Of a stretch of 64,000 nucleotides of DNA, positions 36,101 through 46,790 are shown piece by piece. Numbering within the stretch: the stretch's first letter is position 1; each line of letters starts with the position of its first letter. Source of the DNA: Tubulanus polymorphus (Eukaryota > Nemertea > Palaeonemertea > Tubulaniformes > Tubulanidae); contig NC_134027.1 in assembly GCF_964204645.1 (NCBI RefSeq), positions 353,501-417,500 of the forward strand, given 5' to 3'. The notes under the pieces were generated by a model. It ran no database searches, was not told the DNA's origin, and saw only the letters and a program-made list of their open reading frames with translations. The position numbers and the translations under genes are program-made.

Positions 36101-39100
36101 TCGACCGGTTGTATCTACGCCGAGCCGGTTACCGATGGCGACGCGTCTGCTCGGATTATAATAACGTCTCGTTTGAGATGCGGTGAAGGTTTTAACGGAG
36201 ATGTCGCGGTAGTCGAGTTAATAAACGACGATACCGCAACAGACCCGTTCGATTATCGTCACGGTAACGAGCCGATTAATCGTCACGGTTACGTAGTCGG
36301 TATTTTGAAGCGATCAATCGATCCGACTAATCGAAGGTTTGTTTGTTCCGTTGAACCGGGGAATTCCGGTTTAATGGTTCCGATTAATTCCGGAATTCCC
36401 AAAATTTATAACTTAGAAACGAAACATCGAGCGACGCATTCGAAGAGAGGTTTCGTAACGGTCTATAGAGTAACCGACGATCGCAGATTTGAATTCGATC
36501 ATTACGAGTCGATCAGCGCCACCTGCGAGCAAGATCACAAACTATTCATCGTACAGTATTTGAAATGGGATAAATTACTGCATTCTCCGCTTGGAGTTGT
36601 AACGAGAGTGTTCCTCCAACCCGGAGCAACAATCGACCGAGGAATTCAAATACTCTCCGTAGAACACGATATTAAACAGAAATTCACGCAGGAAGTGGAA
36701 TCCAAAATACAGCAACAATATCCGGTCGGATTCTTCTTATCCGTAACCGCTAGAGACGACCTTCGCGACCTCCTCGTATTCACTATCACCGCGGCAACGC
36801 GTGAAGATATAGACAATGGGTTCAGTGTTGAGTCATTAGCAGACGGAGGATTCCGTATCGGAGTTCACGTTTCAGATGTCTCCGAGTTCATCTCGGCGGA
36901 TACCGTCGTCGACCGCGAGGCTCGTAAACGATCGGTATCCAAGTATCCGATCGGTCAGGACCCTGTTTTACTGTTACCCGAGAGACTCGCTATTGATTTA
37001 TGTAGTTTGAAGCCGTCGTTCGATCGTTTAGCTATATCGGTCGTCATGACGATCGACGAAGCGGGTGAGATTGTTAACTGTGAATTTAAACGTTCGATTG
37101 TTATATCACGTTTTAAATTCTCATTCGCCGAGGCTCAACTCATTCTAAAAAACGGCTGCCATTCCGGAAATGACGCCGAAGTCCGCGACGCCATGATGAC
37201 TTTACACCGCCTTACGCAACAATGGCGTAACGATCGCCTAGGTAACGCTCGTTTATACGATACGCTAAGTGAACTCGACGATGCCACGCACCACGCCAAA
37301 CGACTTGTTGAGGAATTACAGATAAAAGTAAATTATCAAATAGCTAAATATCTGCTAAATAAACTACCGCAGCTGACACCCCTGGTAACTCAGGCCGCAC
37401 CGGACTCACAGAAACTCATCACCTGGAAACAACAACACTGGCTCGATGCATTAAATACAGTCGCTATGACGCACGCATTCCTACCACCCGGCTGGATCTG
37501 TGATTGCACCGATAGTTGTGATTGTATCCTGGCTGAGATCGGCGACGAAAGCGCCATCTATGGAGAAATGATAAATTTACGAGCAGAGGTTTGGACATCA
37601 ATTGAAACAGCAGGTAAAATAACCAATGTGAGGGTTAATGGAGGGTTGCGGGAGAAGGATGAGGGGAGGGTGCCGCTGGAAGATTGAATTATAAATGAAT
37701 TATAAATGAATTTCTGTATTATTTATAGATGAATTGGAGACTATAGTAAAGTTAGTCGTTAGTCCTGAGGTTCACCCTCATCTAGCGATCGCTCTACAGA
37801 AACTCATCAACATACAGAAACCGATCGAGTATTGTTGTTCCGGAGATAGCAACTATCACCGATATCATCTACTGAATTTGAGTCCATTTACGTGTTTTAC
37901 CTCTCCGTTACATCGATTCGTCGATATCGTAGTTCAACGTCTGCTGAAATCGGTGATCACCCGGCAACCGATTGAATATACTCGGTCGGATATCCGTATG
38001 ATCTGCGATGAATTGACAGTCGCTGAACGTAAAGCTAAAACGTAAGTGATCAAATAATGAACATCACGGAGCAGCAACTTCTGAATCAGCAGCAGATCAT
38101 TGAATCTTTTATCTTCTGAATCTAGAGACAAATTTAACCAATATCTGTCACATAGCGCCATCTGGTGTGTATCACCAGTACCTGATTGCAGTATTTATAT
38201 CTATTTCAGTTTTATCGATGCTACTCTGTCTCTTCACGTAGCGCCATCTGGTGTGTATCACCAGTACCTGATTGCAGTATTTATATCTATTTCAGTTTTA
38301 TCGATGCTACTCTCTCTCTTCACGTAGCGCCATCTGGTGTGTATCACCAGTACCTGATTGCAGTATTTATATCTATTTCAGTTTTATCGATGCTACTCTG
38401 TCTCTTCACGTAGCGCCATCTGGTGTATATCACCAGTACCTGATTGCAGTATTTATATCTATTTCAGTTTTATCGATGCTACTCTGTCTCTTCACGTAGC
38501 GCCATCTGGTGTGTATCACCAGTACCTGATTGCAGTATTTATATCTATTTCAGTTTTATCGATGCTACTCCGTCTCTTCACGCAGCACCATCTGGTGTGT
38601 ATCACCAGTACCTGATTGCAGTATTTATATCTATTTCAGTTTTATCGATGCTACTCTCTCTCTTCACGTAGCGCCATCTGGTGTGTATCACCAGTACCTG
38701 ATTGCAGTATTTATATCTATTTCAGTTTTATCGATGCTACTCTCTCTCTTCACGTAGCGCCATCTGGTGTGTATCACCAGTACCTGATTGCAGTATTTAT
38801 ATCTATTTCAGTTTTATCGATGCTACTCTGTCTCTTCACGCAGCGCCATCTGGTGTGTATCACCAGTACCTGATTGCAGTATTTATATCTATTTCAGTTT
38901 TATCGATGCTACTCTCTCTCTTCACGTAGCGCCATCTGGTGTATATCACCAGTACCTGATTGCAGTATTTATATCTATTTCAGTTTTATCGATGCTACTC
39001 TCTCTCTTCACATAGCGCCATCTGGTGTGTATCACCAGTACCTGATTGCAGTATTTATATCTATTTCAGTTTTATCGATGCTACTCTGTCTCTTCACGTA

Positions 39101-42100
39101 GCGCCATCTGGTGTATATCACCAGTACCTGATTGCAGTATTTATATCTATTTCAGTTTTATCGATGCTACTCTCTCTTCACGTAGCGCCATCTGGTGTGT
39201 ATCACCAGTACCTGATTGCAGTATTTATATCTATTTCAGTTTTATCGATGCTACTCTGTCTCTTCACGTAGCGCCATCTGGTGTGTATCACCAGTACCTG
39301 ATTGCAGTATTTATATCTATTTCAGTTTTATCGATGCTACTCTGTCTCTTCACGTAGCGCCATCTGGTGTGTATCACCAGTACCTGATTGCAGTATTTAT
39401 ATCTATTTCAGTTTTATCGATGCTACTCTCTCTCTTCACGTAGCGCCATCTGGTGTGTATCACCAGTACCTGATTGCAGTATTTATATCTATTTCAGTTT
39501 TATCGATGCTACTCTCTCTCTTCACGTAGCGCCATCTGGTGTGTATCACCAGTACCTGATTGCAGTATTTATATCTATTTCAGTTTTATCGATGCTACTC
39601 TGTCTCTTCACGCAGCGCCATCTGGTGTGTATCACCAGTACCTGATTGCAGTATTTATATCTATTTCAGTTTTATCGATGCTACTCTGTCTCTTCACGTA
39701 GCGCCATCTGGTGTATATCACCAGTACCTGATTGCAGTATTTATATCTATTTCAGTTTTATCGATGCTACTCTCTCTTCACGTAGCGCCATCTGGTGTGT
39801 ATCACCAGTACCTGATTGCAGTATTTATATCTATTTCAGTTTTATCGATGCTACTCTCTCTCTTCACGTAGCGCCATCTGGTGTGTATCACCAGTACCTG
39901 ATTGCAGTATTTATATCTATTTCAGTTTTATCGATGCTACTCTGTCTCTTCACGTCGCGTCTGCTCTCAAATCGCGTCCGATCGTTTATTTACCGGTTAT
40001 TAATGCTGTTTCCTCGGAGACCATCTCGCTGATGTTTCCCACTCTCCCTAGTAACATTGATTACCCGGAATCGGTATCTACGATTCATCTGAATCTGTGC
40101 GATTCACCGGTGCACGATTCGGTGAGATCCGGCGTGAATCTACGCTGGGAGAAACGTATCTACGATTTAAATCCTGATCCGGGATTATTAGATCATCTCG
40201 CTCGTCGTCATGACGATGTTTTATCGTTAAATCCGAACCGATTCGCGGTTCAGATTCCGGCGGAATCGTGGCAGAGTTTACTGCATTCAGTAATAGGTGG
40301 CAACACCGACGCGATCTGCTCCGAAATGGGACTGCTCCGGTCGGAGGTCAGTGATTTACCCGGAATCGATCGGTACGTTCCTGATGTCATCGTCGGCATG
40401 GTAACCGATAACAATACGCGGACGAAACGACGATATTACAGTCAGTTTGAAATGACGTTACAACCGGGTCATGTGACACACGTTCAGATATCGACACATG
40501 TCGTTAATGCGATGTTAAAACCAACCGTTCAACTGATATATATAACTGATAGATTGAGTTTATGCATTGAACACATGTGTGAACCGTTGAGATGTTTCCT
40601 GCATTCTACCCCCGTTCCGAGTCAAACTGTCAAAATATCATCGAACATACGCGAATATATCGACGCGTGGCTCCCTCTGCTGGAGATGGAAGGTATTTAT
40701 AGATGCGTACGTGCAGGAGCGCCATCTATAACAATTCATAATGTATCAATAGCACATGCAGCAGCAGGTGCAGTAGCGGTCGAGCCGGGGACGGTCGGGC
40801 CGGGGACGGTCGGGCCAGGGGCTGAGAACAGAGGCAAACACATCGGTTAGTAACAGTTTAAACCGTTTCTATCTGTTTACGTCGTTGCTATGGTATTTAT
40901 TTTTTTTAAAAATATTTTTATGTTCAGGGATTTTCGCGATTGATCAAGGTTTTTGTGCTGAAAGAAATATCAGTTTTTCGCCGTCGATAAACTATTTCTG
41001 TATCAAATATCCCGGTAAGTTTAACAAGTCTACTGCACCTCTTCAGGGGAGATGAGAGTTGAGATGAGGTGGTCGTGCACCACTTCAGGGGAGATGAGAG
41101 TTGAGATGAGGTGGTCGTGCACCACTTCAGGGGAGATGAGAGTTGAGATGAGGTGGTCGTGCACCACTTCAGGGGAGATGAGAGTTGAGATGAGGTGGTC
41201 GTGCACCACTTCAGGGGAGATGAGAGTTGAGATGAGGTGGTCGTGCACCACTTCAGGGTAGATGAGAGTTGAGATGAGGTGGTCGTGCACCACTTCAGGG
41301 GAGATGAGAGTTGAGATGAGGTGGTCCTTCACTAGAGTTGTTTGTTTCTGGCTGCTTTAATTCATTAATCTGTTGTTTGTTCAAGGTTTAGAAGTTGACT
41401 CTGGAAATTTGGATCCAGCTTGCTTTATTGATCCGAAGTCTGAAGGACTGACGACTTACGTGACTCACGCCATTTCAACAGAAATTCTACAAACGGACGC
41501 ACAATTCATAGTAGCGTTAGATTTTATTGAGACAGATAGTGGTAGAATACCACCACAGTTACTGATACCACACTCTAACATCCCATGCACTATCGAGATG
41601 TTTACAGTCCATCAATCAGACTCAATGATTCAACAATTCATCAGAGAACTCAGCGACGCTTCGGACTTCGTTAAGAATATCGTTCTCGGAAAGAAACAAT
41701 CGCGTAATGGTGAATATAGAATCAATCATACCGATTTACGTCTGTTGTATTCAGGGGCTTTACACCGGACTATAACACCTGAATCATAACCAAAAACATG
41801 AAAATACTCACAAAATGAAAATCATTTAAAATTAAACTACCGTACTATCTTTGATGTCACCCTCTTAATTATTGTGAAAACTTTATTTCAAAATGATAAT
41901 ACACTGAAGTAGATTTAGAGATGTTGTATAAGTTTTGTTTTGTTCTAGTTGAGAAGTTAAGTTGTGCGCAGATCAATGTTCCAGGATTATCGATACCGAA
42001 TCAGAGTCAAGCTAAAGCTTACCGCGCCGCACTACAACATCCGTTTACTGTTATTCAAGGACCTGCTGGCTCCGGTATTAAACCAGCGAAAAACGATCTT

Positions 42101-45100
42101 CGGTTTAGTAAAGATTCAAAATTTGAAATGTAACATGTTTAATTGTTGTAGGTAAAACGGAGACAGCAGTACGGATTATAACAGGATTTGTGTTACACAA
42201 TCGAACGTCTGCCTTACAGCGCGGTGACAAACTAAAAGTCGTCTGCTGCTGTCCAACTGAATCATCCGCTGATTGTGTCGCAGGTAATCAAGTTGTAAAT
42301 GTCTGTGTGGAGTAAATGTTGATTGTTCCTTGAAAATTGTTTCTACGAAAATGAATGTCATTCATTTATGGTTCAAATGATTGAAATTGTTACAAAAATC
42401 ACTAAATTACGATAGAAATATTTGTAACTTATCGTATATTTTGTAGATGTATTGAAACTGGTGAACGTCTGCAGCCCTCCACTCGATATAACACGTGTTT
42501 ACAGTCAGTCTCATGAAGAGTTTCTATTCTGTTTACCTGATTCTACTTTACCTCCATCAGCTCAATATTCTAATCATCTAAAGGTTTGTTAATTACTGCA
42601 TCTTACTGTCTCAACGCTAAGATTATCACTTGTCAGAAAGGCCACATCAACTTCTTGATATGTTTTTGCGCTGATAAAAATGTGTTCATCTTTATTGTGT
42701 TAGGTTAAAGACCGACACAAGGAAATTGCACTTCATCACAAGATCAGAAGAGAACATCAAGGGTTAGACAATCACCAGGGGTCGGAGCGACTGAGTCTAA
42801 TGGAGGATATGAAAAAAGAGATTATTAATTGTGAGATTTTATTGTGTACTTGTCGCACGTTCATGAGAAATATGATTCAATCAGCTCTAAACAAGTGTCA
42901 AGTTACTCAGGTATGTTGAACTCGTAATAAACTCTCGATTTGGACATAGTGCTATACATGTACATAATGATATAAATAGTACTGTATATATTGGGTGTAC
43001 ATAATGATGAACGTAACTTGTAGAGTGATAAAATTATGTCACAAAAAATACAATAAGAGAATTTTTATCAACCAACTAAATTAGATTTGTGGCATTGCTA
43101 AAATTGGTTGAGATTATTCTCAAATTCATAGAATTCAAATGATGTTTGATTGTTATTTCTCTAGCTGGTAATAGATGATAATAATATGATAAGTGAACCG
43201 GAATCTATCGCTGTGATATCGGCGTCAAAATGTCAGCAGATAATTCTGCTAGGTGATTCGCTACAGCTACAGCCGTTTGTGATCAGCGATGAAGCTCGAT
43301 CTCTCGGTCTCAACAAATCTTTATTCTCTAGATATGAAAATAAAGCAATACGTTTAGAATCGCAGTATAGGATGGTGAGTATTCTGCCGACCTGTAAACC
43401 CACATGAATTCATGAGTAAAGAATCATGTGAATCTAGCCTCTCTGTAAGATAAGGGTAGATAGCTGAATAAGGTTTTTAGAGGGTCTGTTTTAGATGCAT
43501 ACTTTGTAGTGAATTCTGAGGCTTGGATGAATTTTAGACTTTAATAATACTATTCTATGTTTAATTTATAAAGCAGTGGAATCCCTATAGTTTATCTGTG
43601 CAGAAAATATTTAAAGTTTTTAGAAAAAGTTATGAATCAGTCTAAAAAATGATGTCATTTTTCAGCATGAAGGTTTAGCTAAATTACCGTCTAAATTGTG
43701 GTACGAGAACTCACTGAAATGTGGAATGGAATCGAAACAGAGGAAAGGATCACCAATTAATATTTGGCCGGCGGGTGACGAGAATCCGATCGTTTTCGCT
43801 CATGTTGTCGGAAATGAGGAATTCATTTTACTTCCATCAACGGCAGACGATGGAATGAAGAAATCTTACTTGAACCAGTTGGAAGTACTTTACGCTGTAA
43901 GTTGATTTAATGGGGAGAGATAAGGGATGAGGGGGGAAAAGGAGGGGCTAGAAGACTTATTTTACTAAGTTTCTCGATGTTTCAATTGGTTAGGGGGTTT
44001 AAAAGTCTGCTAAATCTTGCATCTCTACTTTATAAACAGCCTCAAGATTTGAGTTAAAATGACATGCTTTGCATCTGCACTTGTTGCTAATAGTTACCCG
44101 CTGTATTGTGATTATTTTATTGTAGGTTTCTATTGGAATTGAATTAATTTCTAAGCGGAGTATTTCAGCGGAGAGCGTCGCTATTCTTACGCCATATGAA
44201 GCACAATGCGTTGAACTTACCGAAGTCTGGAAACAAGAAACTAACGCAGAAATTCAAATTCAAACAATCAATGAAAGTCAAGGTATTGATCATGATATTG
44301 TTATAATCTCTAGGCAACAGTTTCATCTACTCAATAACAAATTTACCAGAAATCTTGTACCATAAAGTAAAAATGAGTAACCATGGTAATAACTGACAAA
44401 TTTAGAATGTGTCATTGATATATGTATAAGAAGATCTGAAAGCTCCCTAGTTAGTTACCTAATTGTTGGTGGTAAGCTTTTTATAATCGGATGGGCTTGT
44501 GTGAAAGTATCTGATCGTGAAACTAAACCACAGACAGGTCACCGACTAAAAGCTCCCTAAGTCTTCCCTTAGTCGAGATACTTGCGTGTTTATAAGTAGG
44601 CGAGACCAAGCTTTCATCAATTTGTTTCACAGTAAATCAGATTTCATGTCATTTGATTTTCAGGGCATGAATGGAACTATGTGATTTTATCGACAGTTCG
44701 CTCGTGCCCTCGGAGTATGATCGAGAAACACCCGACTCCGACCTGGAGGAATCTACGTCTCGGATGTTTACATGATCCAAATTTAGTCAACGTAGCTCTT
44801 ACTAGAGCTAAAAACGGTTTGATTATAATTGGTAAGTTTCTCAAGTTTCTGAATGTGTGATGTCATTTTGGTTCGCAGCAAACACAGTTAATTAGTGATT
44901 TACATGAGAGATCAGCTCAACGTACCGCAAGTCTCCAGCACCATCGAACCTAGACCCACAGTTGTGGATTTGACTCAGGATTGAAAATGAACTGATTTTG
45001 AATGAATTGACTCTTGTTGATTAAACTGAATCCTCTTTAGCTGCTCGGTCACTATTGTTATCTATTGAATGAATATGATTCTATTTTCAGGGAATCAATT

Positions 45101-45209
45101 TCTACTGAACTGTTGTGAACCGTGGAATCAACTTCTTACCAGTTACCGAGAAATGACAGCTGTTTTAAAAGCTGAAGATTTTATCAGTCAAATTCAAAAT
45201 TCTAGATAA
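22852..45209 (+). CDS. HELZ2: HELZ2-like zinc-finger, double-helicase, RNB-domain protein (whole gene)
   Basis: About 30 exons, roughly 3,360 residues. Order of domains: C2HC/CCCH modules; HELZ-type beta-rich region; SF1B (UPF1-like) helicase 1; RNase II-like RNB region; SF1B helicase 2. This order is specific to HELZ2, an interferon-induced 3'-5' exoribonuclease and nuclear-receptor coactivator in vertebrates. Exons: 22852-22870, 23071-23423, 24234-about 24401, 24866-26582, 26944-27154, 27260-27367, 27443-27574, 28313-28567, 28869-28999, 29217-29369, 29715-29880, 30618-30766, 31022-31213, 31528-31645, 33385-34159, 34435-34865, 35237-35355, 35848-37613, 37729-38041, 39926-40845, 40928-41014, 41386-about 41709, 41949-42074, 42152-42283, 42447-42583, 42704-42910, 43165-43374, 43666-43896, 44126-44282, 44664-44831, 45091-45209 (TAA). 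Phases agree except at two uncertain joins (24401/24866 and 41709/41949). Confidence 0.88.
25773..25960 (+). repeat. Coding minisatellite (MTTPG repeats)
   Basis: About ten copies of an 18-bp word, ggaagaatgacaactcca and variants, inside zinc-finger exon 4. It keeps frame and encodes alternating RVTTPG and GMTTPG. Confidence 0.9.
26675..26883. repeat. Minisatellite, 17-bp unit (tcaactgtggaactgag)
   Basis: Two runs of a 17-bp unit, five to six copies and then four copies, separated by about 60 bp. They lie in the intron just before the exon at 26944. The unit is the reverse complement of the CCACAGTT core found in the neighbouring hairpin elements and in the array at 27605. Confidence 0.9.
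27260..30766 (+). CDS. HELZ2: HELZ2-like gene, central HELZ-type beta-rich block (exons 6-12)
   Basis: Seven in-phase exons link the zinc fingers to helicase 1. Exon 8 contains FGSFSQWLIFDFGSRPVL, a hallmark of the HELZ family upstream of the helicase. Exon 12 starts VHLEVQFQMNRHHLC and ends in the run-up to helicase 1. In related SF1B enzymes this region forms beta-barrel and stalk elements packed on the helicase. Introns here are short except where minisatellites have expanded (27605-28225 and 29908-30600). Confidence 0.8.
27605..28225. repeat. Minisatellite, about 20-bp unit (ggatccagttccacagttct)
   Basis: About 30 imperfect copies of a 20-bp unit, with variants ccccagttcagg and gacccagcacc. 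It lies in the intron after the donor at 27575. It stays open in one plus-strand frame, so an apparent 278-residue frame starting in the preceding exon is an artefact of reading through the donor. Confidence 0.92.
28602..28726. mobile_element. Palindromic MITE-like element
   Basis: The left arm (tcaaaagttagttaaggtta and then accagtggat) and the right arm (atccaccagt and then tatctttatccaacttttga) are imperfect reverse complements. The element is intronic in the HELZ2-like gene. A related arm, gcagttgctcaaaagttg, begins a second element near 35549. Confidence 0.55.
29908..30600. repeat. Minisatellite, 40-bp unit x17, resembling the start of the next exon
   Basis: About 17 copies of a 40-bp unit made of ttttagactgattgtatctg and tggttgatttagaagtacag, with a 30-bp variant near 30211. 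The part gttgatttagaagtacagttt is almost the same as the first bases of the exon at 30618 (gttcatttagaagtacaatt). One copy, near 30443, has the exon form gttcatttagaagtaca exactly. Confidence 0.93.
31022..34865 (+). CDS. HELZ2: HELZ2-like gene, helicase 1 (exons 13-16)
   Basis: SF1B ATP-dependent helicase core with its motifs intact. Motif I is GPFGTGKTET (about 31109-31138). Motif Ia, THSNSAADL, is built across the 31213/31528 splice. Motif II is LLDEAAQAMECE (about 33537). Motif III is GDYMQMSP, followed by NYRTR (about 33784). Motif V is NVQGKEFRAVFISTVRT across the 34159/34435 splice. Motif VI is NTALTRAESLVAVVGDP (about 34555-34605). An Ala/Thr-rich low-complexity tail encoded by GCT-type repeats follows at 34777-34842. 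The Walker-A exon ends at 31213, where a 28-bp array repeats the donor; the next long intron carries the C-rich array at 31789-33350. Confidence 0.9.
31201..31353. repeat. 28-bp tandem array copying the exon end and its 5' splice site
   Basis: The words ctcattcaaacag/gtaatcaatatacaa are repeated head to tail, about six times counting the last degenerate copy. The first copy contains the true end of the Walker-A exon (31213/31214). Use of a later donor brings in TAA immediately after the codon at the junction. Confidence 0.95.
31789..33350. repeat. 1.56-kb C-rich minisatellite, 10/20-bp unit
   Basis: About 78 copies of a 20-bp unit with two 10-bp halves (tccaccctag and tgcaccctgg or tccgccctgg). 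The halves are shuffled along the array. It fills the intron between 31646 and 33384. The minus strand has a GGG run about every 10 bases. Confidence 0.97.
35237..37613 (+). CDS. HELZ2: HELZ2-like gene, linker and RNB N-terminal half (exons 17-18)
   Basis: Exon 17 (35237-35355) is acidic. Exon 18 (35848-37613) begins with an acidic linker and then two cold-shock/OB-like segments (for example KSVLTIDHRSTGCIYAEPV and GYVVGILKRS). The RNB core follows with RIGVHVSDVSEFI, DREARKRSVSKY, LLLPERLAIDLCSLKP and FDRLAISVVM. In the motif that normally reads DxxxxxDxDD, the sequence at about 36787-36816 is TAATREDIDN. Thr and Asn thus replace the first and last Asp, while the two middle Asp are kept. Canonical positions are Asp201, 207, 209 and 210 of E. 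coli RNase II. Exoribonuclease activity is therefore doubtful even though the fold is well kept. Confidence 0.85.
35549..35655. mobile_element. Palindromic MITE-like element
   Basis: Left arm gcagttgctcaaaagttg and right arm caactgttgaacaactgc are imperfect inverted repeats around a partly self-complementary centre. It lies in the intron between 35356 and 35847. Confidence 0.5.
37729..41709 (+). CDS. HELZ2: HELZ2-like gene, RNB C-terminal half and linker to helicase 2 (exons 19-22)
   Basis: Exon 19 (37729-38041) contains FTSPLHRFVDIVVQRLL, the counterpart of the RNase II SPIRRY motif, with His replacing one Arg. Exon 20 starts at the last copy of an 86-bp array (39926) and continues the S1-like and linker part (IVYLPVI, then many residues of HELZ2 type). 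Exon 21 is 40928-41014. Exon 22 starts at 41386; its end is uncertain, the phase-1 donor at 41709/41710 fitting the next exon best, while the frame stays open to 41789. Low-complexity GTVGPG repeats occur near 40785-40820. Confidence 0.75.
38150..39960. repeat. 86-bp tandem array containing a repeated 3' splice site (21 copies)
   Basis: Twenty-one near-identical copies, 19 of 86 bp and two of 84 bp. Each contains a pyrimidine-rich ending tttatatctatttcag followed by ttttatcgatgctactctgt and the word cttcacgtagcgccatctgg. The true exon 20 begins inside the last copy (39926). In that copy cacgtag is cacgtcg, so only there does the frame continue properly. The many overlapping 75-128-residue frames over this array are artefacts. 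Confidence 0.97.
41035..41335. repeat. Minisatellite, 42-bp unit x7
   Basis: Seven copies of a 42-bp unit (gagatgagagttgagatgag, gtggtcgtgcaccacttcag and two more bases), in the intron between 41015 and 41385. The unit length is a multiple of three, which explains open frames on both strands. Confidence 0.95.
41949..45209 (+). CDS. HELZ2: HELZ2-like gene, helicase 2 (exons 23-31)
   Basis: Second SF1B helicase core. Motif I is GPAGSGKTETA, built across the 42074/42152 splice. Motif Ia region is VCCCPTESSADCVA. Motif II is LVIDDNNMISEPE (about 43165-43203); the usual DEAG or DEAS reads DDNN. Motif III is GDSLQLQPFV (about 43252), then SQYRM ending the exon at 43374. Motif IV is ILTPYEAQ (about 44183). 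Motif V is NESQGHEWNYVILSTVRS across 44282/44664. Motif VI is VNVALTRAKNGLIIIGN across 44831/45091. The protein ends after about 34 more residues at TAA 45207-45209. All nine exons join in phase. Confidence 0.9.
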
Positions 45210-45339
45210 CTGAAACTTTGTTCAATTAGTCTTCGTAAAAGTGATGTACAATTATGTGGACCATGACAATGATTATAAACTCATTCAAATTAAGGTTGAG
45301 TTAGTGGTTGAGTTATTTCAAATGAAAACTTGTATTGTA

Positions 45340-45580
45340 AAAAGGTACAGCTGTTGGGGGAGGCGTAATGGTTGGATCAGCTCTCCTTGTAGGGGGGGGT
45401 GTAATGGTTAGATCAGCTCTCCTTGTAGGGGGGGTGTAATGGTTAGATCAGCTCTCCTTGTAGGGGGGGGGTGTAATGGTTAGATCAGCTCTCCTTGTTG
45501 GGAGGGGGTGTAATGGTTAGATCAGCTCTCCTTGTAGGGGGGGGGGGGTGTAATGGTTAGATCAGCTCTCCTTGTAGGGA
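45340..45580. repeat. Minisatellite, about 35-bp unit
   Basis: Six copies of a unit with the words gtgtaatggttagatcagct and ctccttgtaggggg. Copies differ in the length of the G run, typical of slippage. Confidence 0.9.
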
Positions 45581-46020
45581 GCGTGTCTTCCTTGATGTAA
45601 ACATCAGTAAAATGAACTGCATTGTCTAAACGTATATCCTACATTCCAGGATGAATATTGTCTCATGTTTTCCAAGCAATGATTATATATATATATATAT
45701 AGTTTATAATCAAAAATGTTGCAAATAATGAATACTGTGTTTAATGCAGTAACTGCTGATCTGTAAATGAATGATTAATGAATACATTCCAGCCATTTTA
45801 ATCTTATATTACATGTAGTAGACTAAAAATTGATTAATACTTCCATCTGTTGCTGATTATACACTAATTATTAGAAAGATACTTTCATAAAGATATTTTC
45901 GTTTAAACAGCTGATCGAACTGTTGACAAATCTGTCCATTCGATAATTGTGATGCTATTTAATTTTCATTAAAGGTTGTTAACTAGAATATCTGAAATGT
46001 TTTTTATTTGTATGTCAGTA

Positions 46021-46155
46021 AGCCACACCTCAGTCACTAACGTTAATCAACTCTGGTAAGCTAGGGTTACGGAGGGCACATCGATTGCCAGAGGTGACTT
46101 TAGTTAGTGTATGAAAATTCCGCTAACGATTAGCGTAGAGGCAGCACCGTACGGT
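46021..46155. mobile_element. Truncated copy of the CAGCACC palindromic element
   Basis: Shares with the complete copy at 46791-46968 the words cactaacgttaat, ctctggtaagctagggtta, ttgccagaggtgacttta, tagtgtatgaaaattccgct and gcagcaccgtacggt. The left arm is missing. Confidence 0.75.
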
Positions 46156-46174
46156 CGGGATACCCCTGTTCATC

Positions 46175-46770
46175 CTCTATTCAGCATCAGGACCACTCTG
46201 AACCAGTATCAGTAATCACTGGGTTCGAACCCAGGACACCCCTGTACGTCCTAAATCCAGCATCAGTACAACTCTGAATCAGTAGTTACTGGGATCGAAC
46301 CCGGGACACCCCTGTACATCCTAAATTCAGCATCAGTACACCTCTGAATCAGTAATTACTTGGTTGGAGCCCGGGACACCCCTGTACATCCTCTATTCAA
46401 CATCAGGACCACTCTGAATAAGTGTCAGTAATCAATGGATTCGAACCCAGGACATCCCTGTACATCCTCTATTCAGCATCAGGACCAATCTGAATAAGTG
46501 TCAGTAATCAATGGATTCGAACCCGGGACATCCCTGTACATCCTCTATTCAGCATCAGCACTATTCTGAATCAGTATCAATAATTAATGGATTCGAACCC
46601 GGGACAACCCTGTACACCCTCTATTCAGCATCAGGAGCACTGAACCAGTATCAGTAATTAATGGATTCGAACCTGGGACACCCCTATATTCAGCATCAGG
46701 ACCACTGAACCAGTATCAGTAATTAATGGATTCGAACTCGGGACACCCCTGTACATCATCTATTCAGCAT
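46175..46770. repeat. Tandem repeat, about 70-85-bp unit, carrying a pol III B-box word
   Basis: About eight imperfect copies with the words ggattcgaacccgggacacc, cctgtacatcctctattcag and catcaggaccactctgaa. Most copies keep ggttcgaaccc or gattcgaaccc, close to the tRNA B box, which is nearly palindromic. The array lies exactly between the two copies of the palindromic element. Confidence 0.9.
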
Positions 46771-46790
46771 CACTTTTGTTAAGATATAAA

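Noticed and set aside
38100-40032. About 20 overlapping frames of 75-128 residues with a hydrophobic MQYLYLFQFY theme
   Set aside because: They are the 86-bp array read in rotating frames; each starts at an alternative codon, stops in a later unit and has no independent gene signals.
41030-41332. Frames on both strands over the 42-bp array
   Set aside because: Unit length is a multiple of three and the array lies in an intron with well-supported flanking exons.
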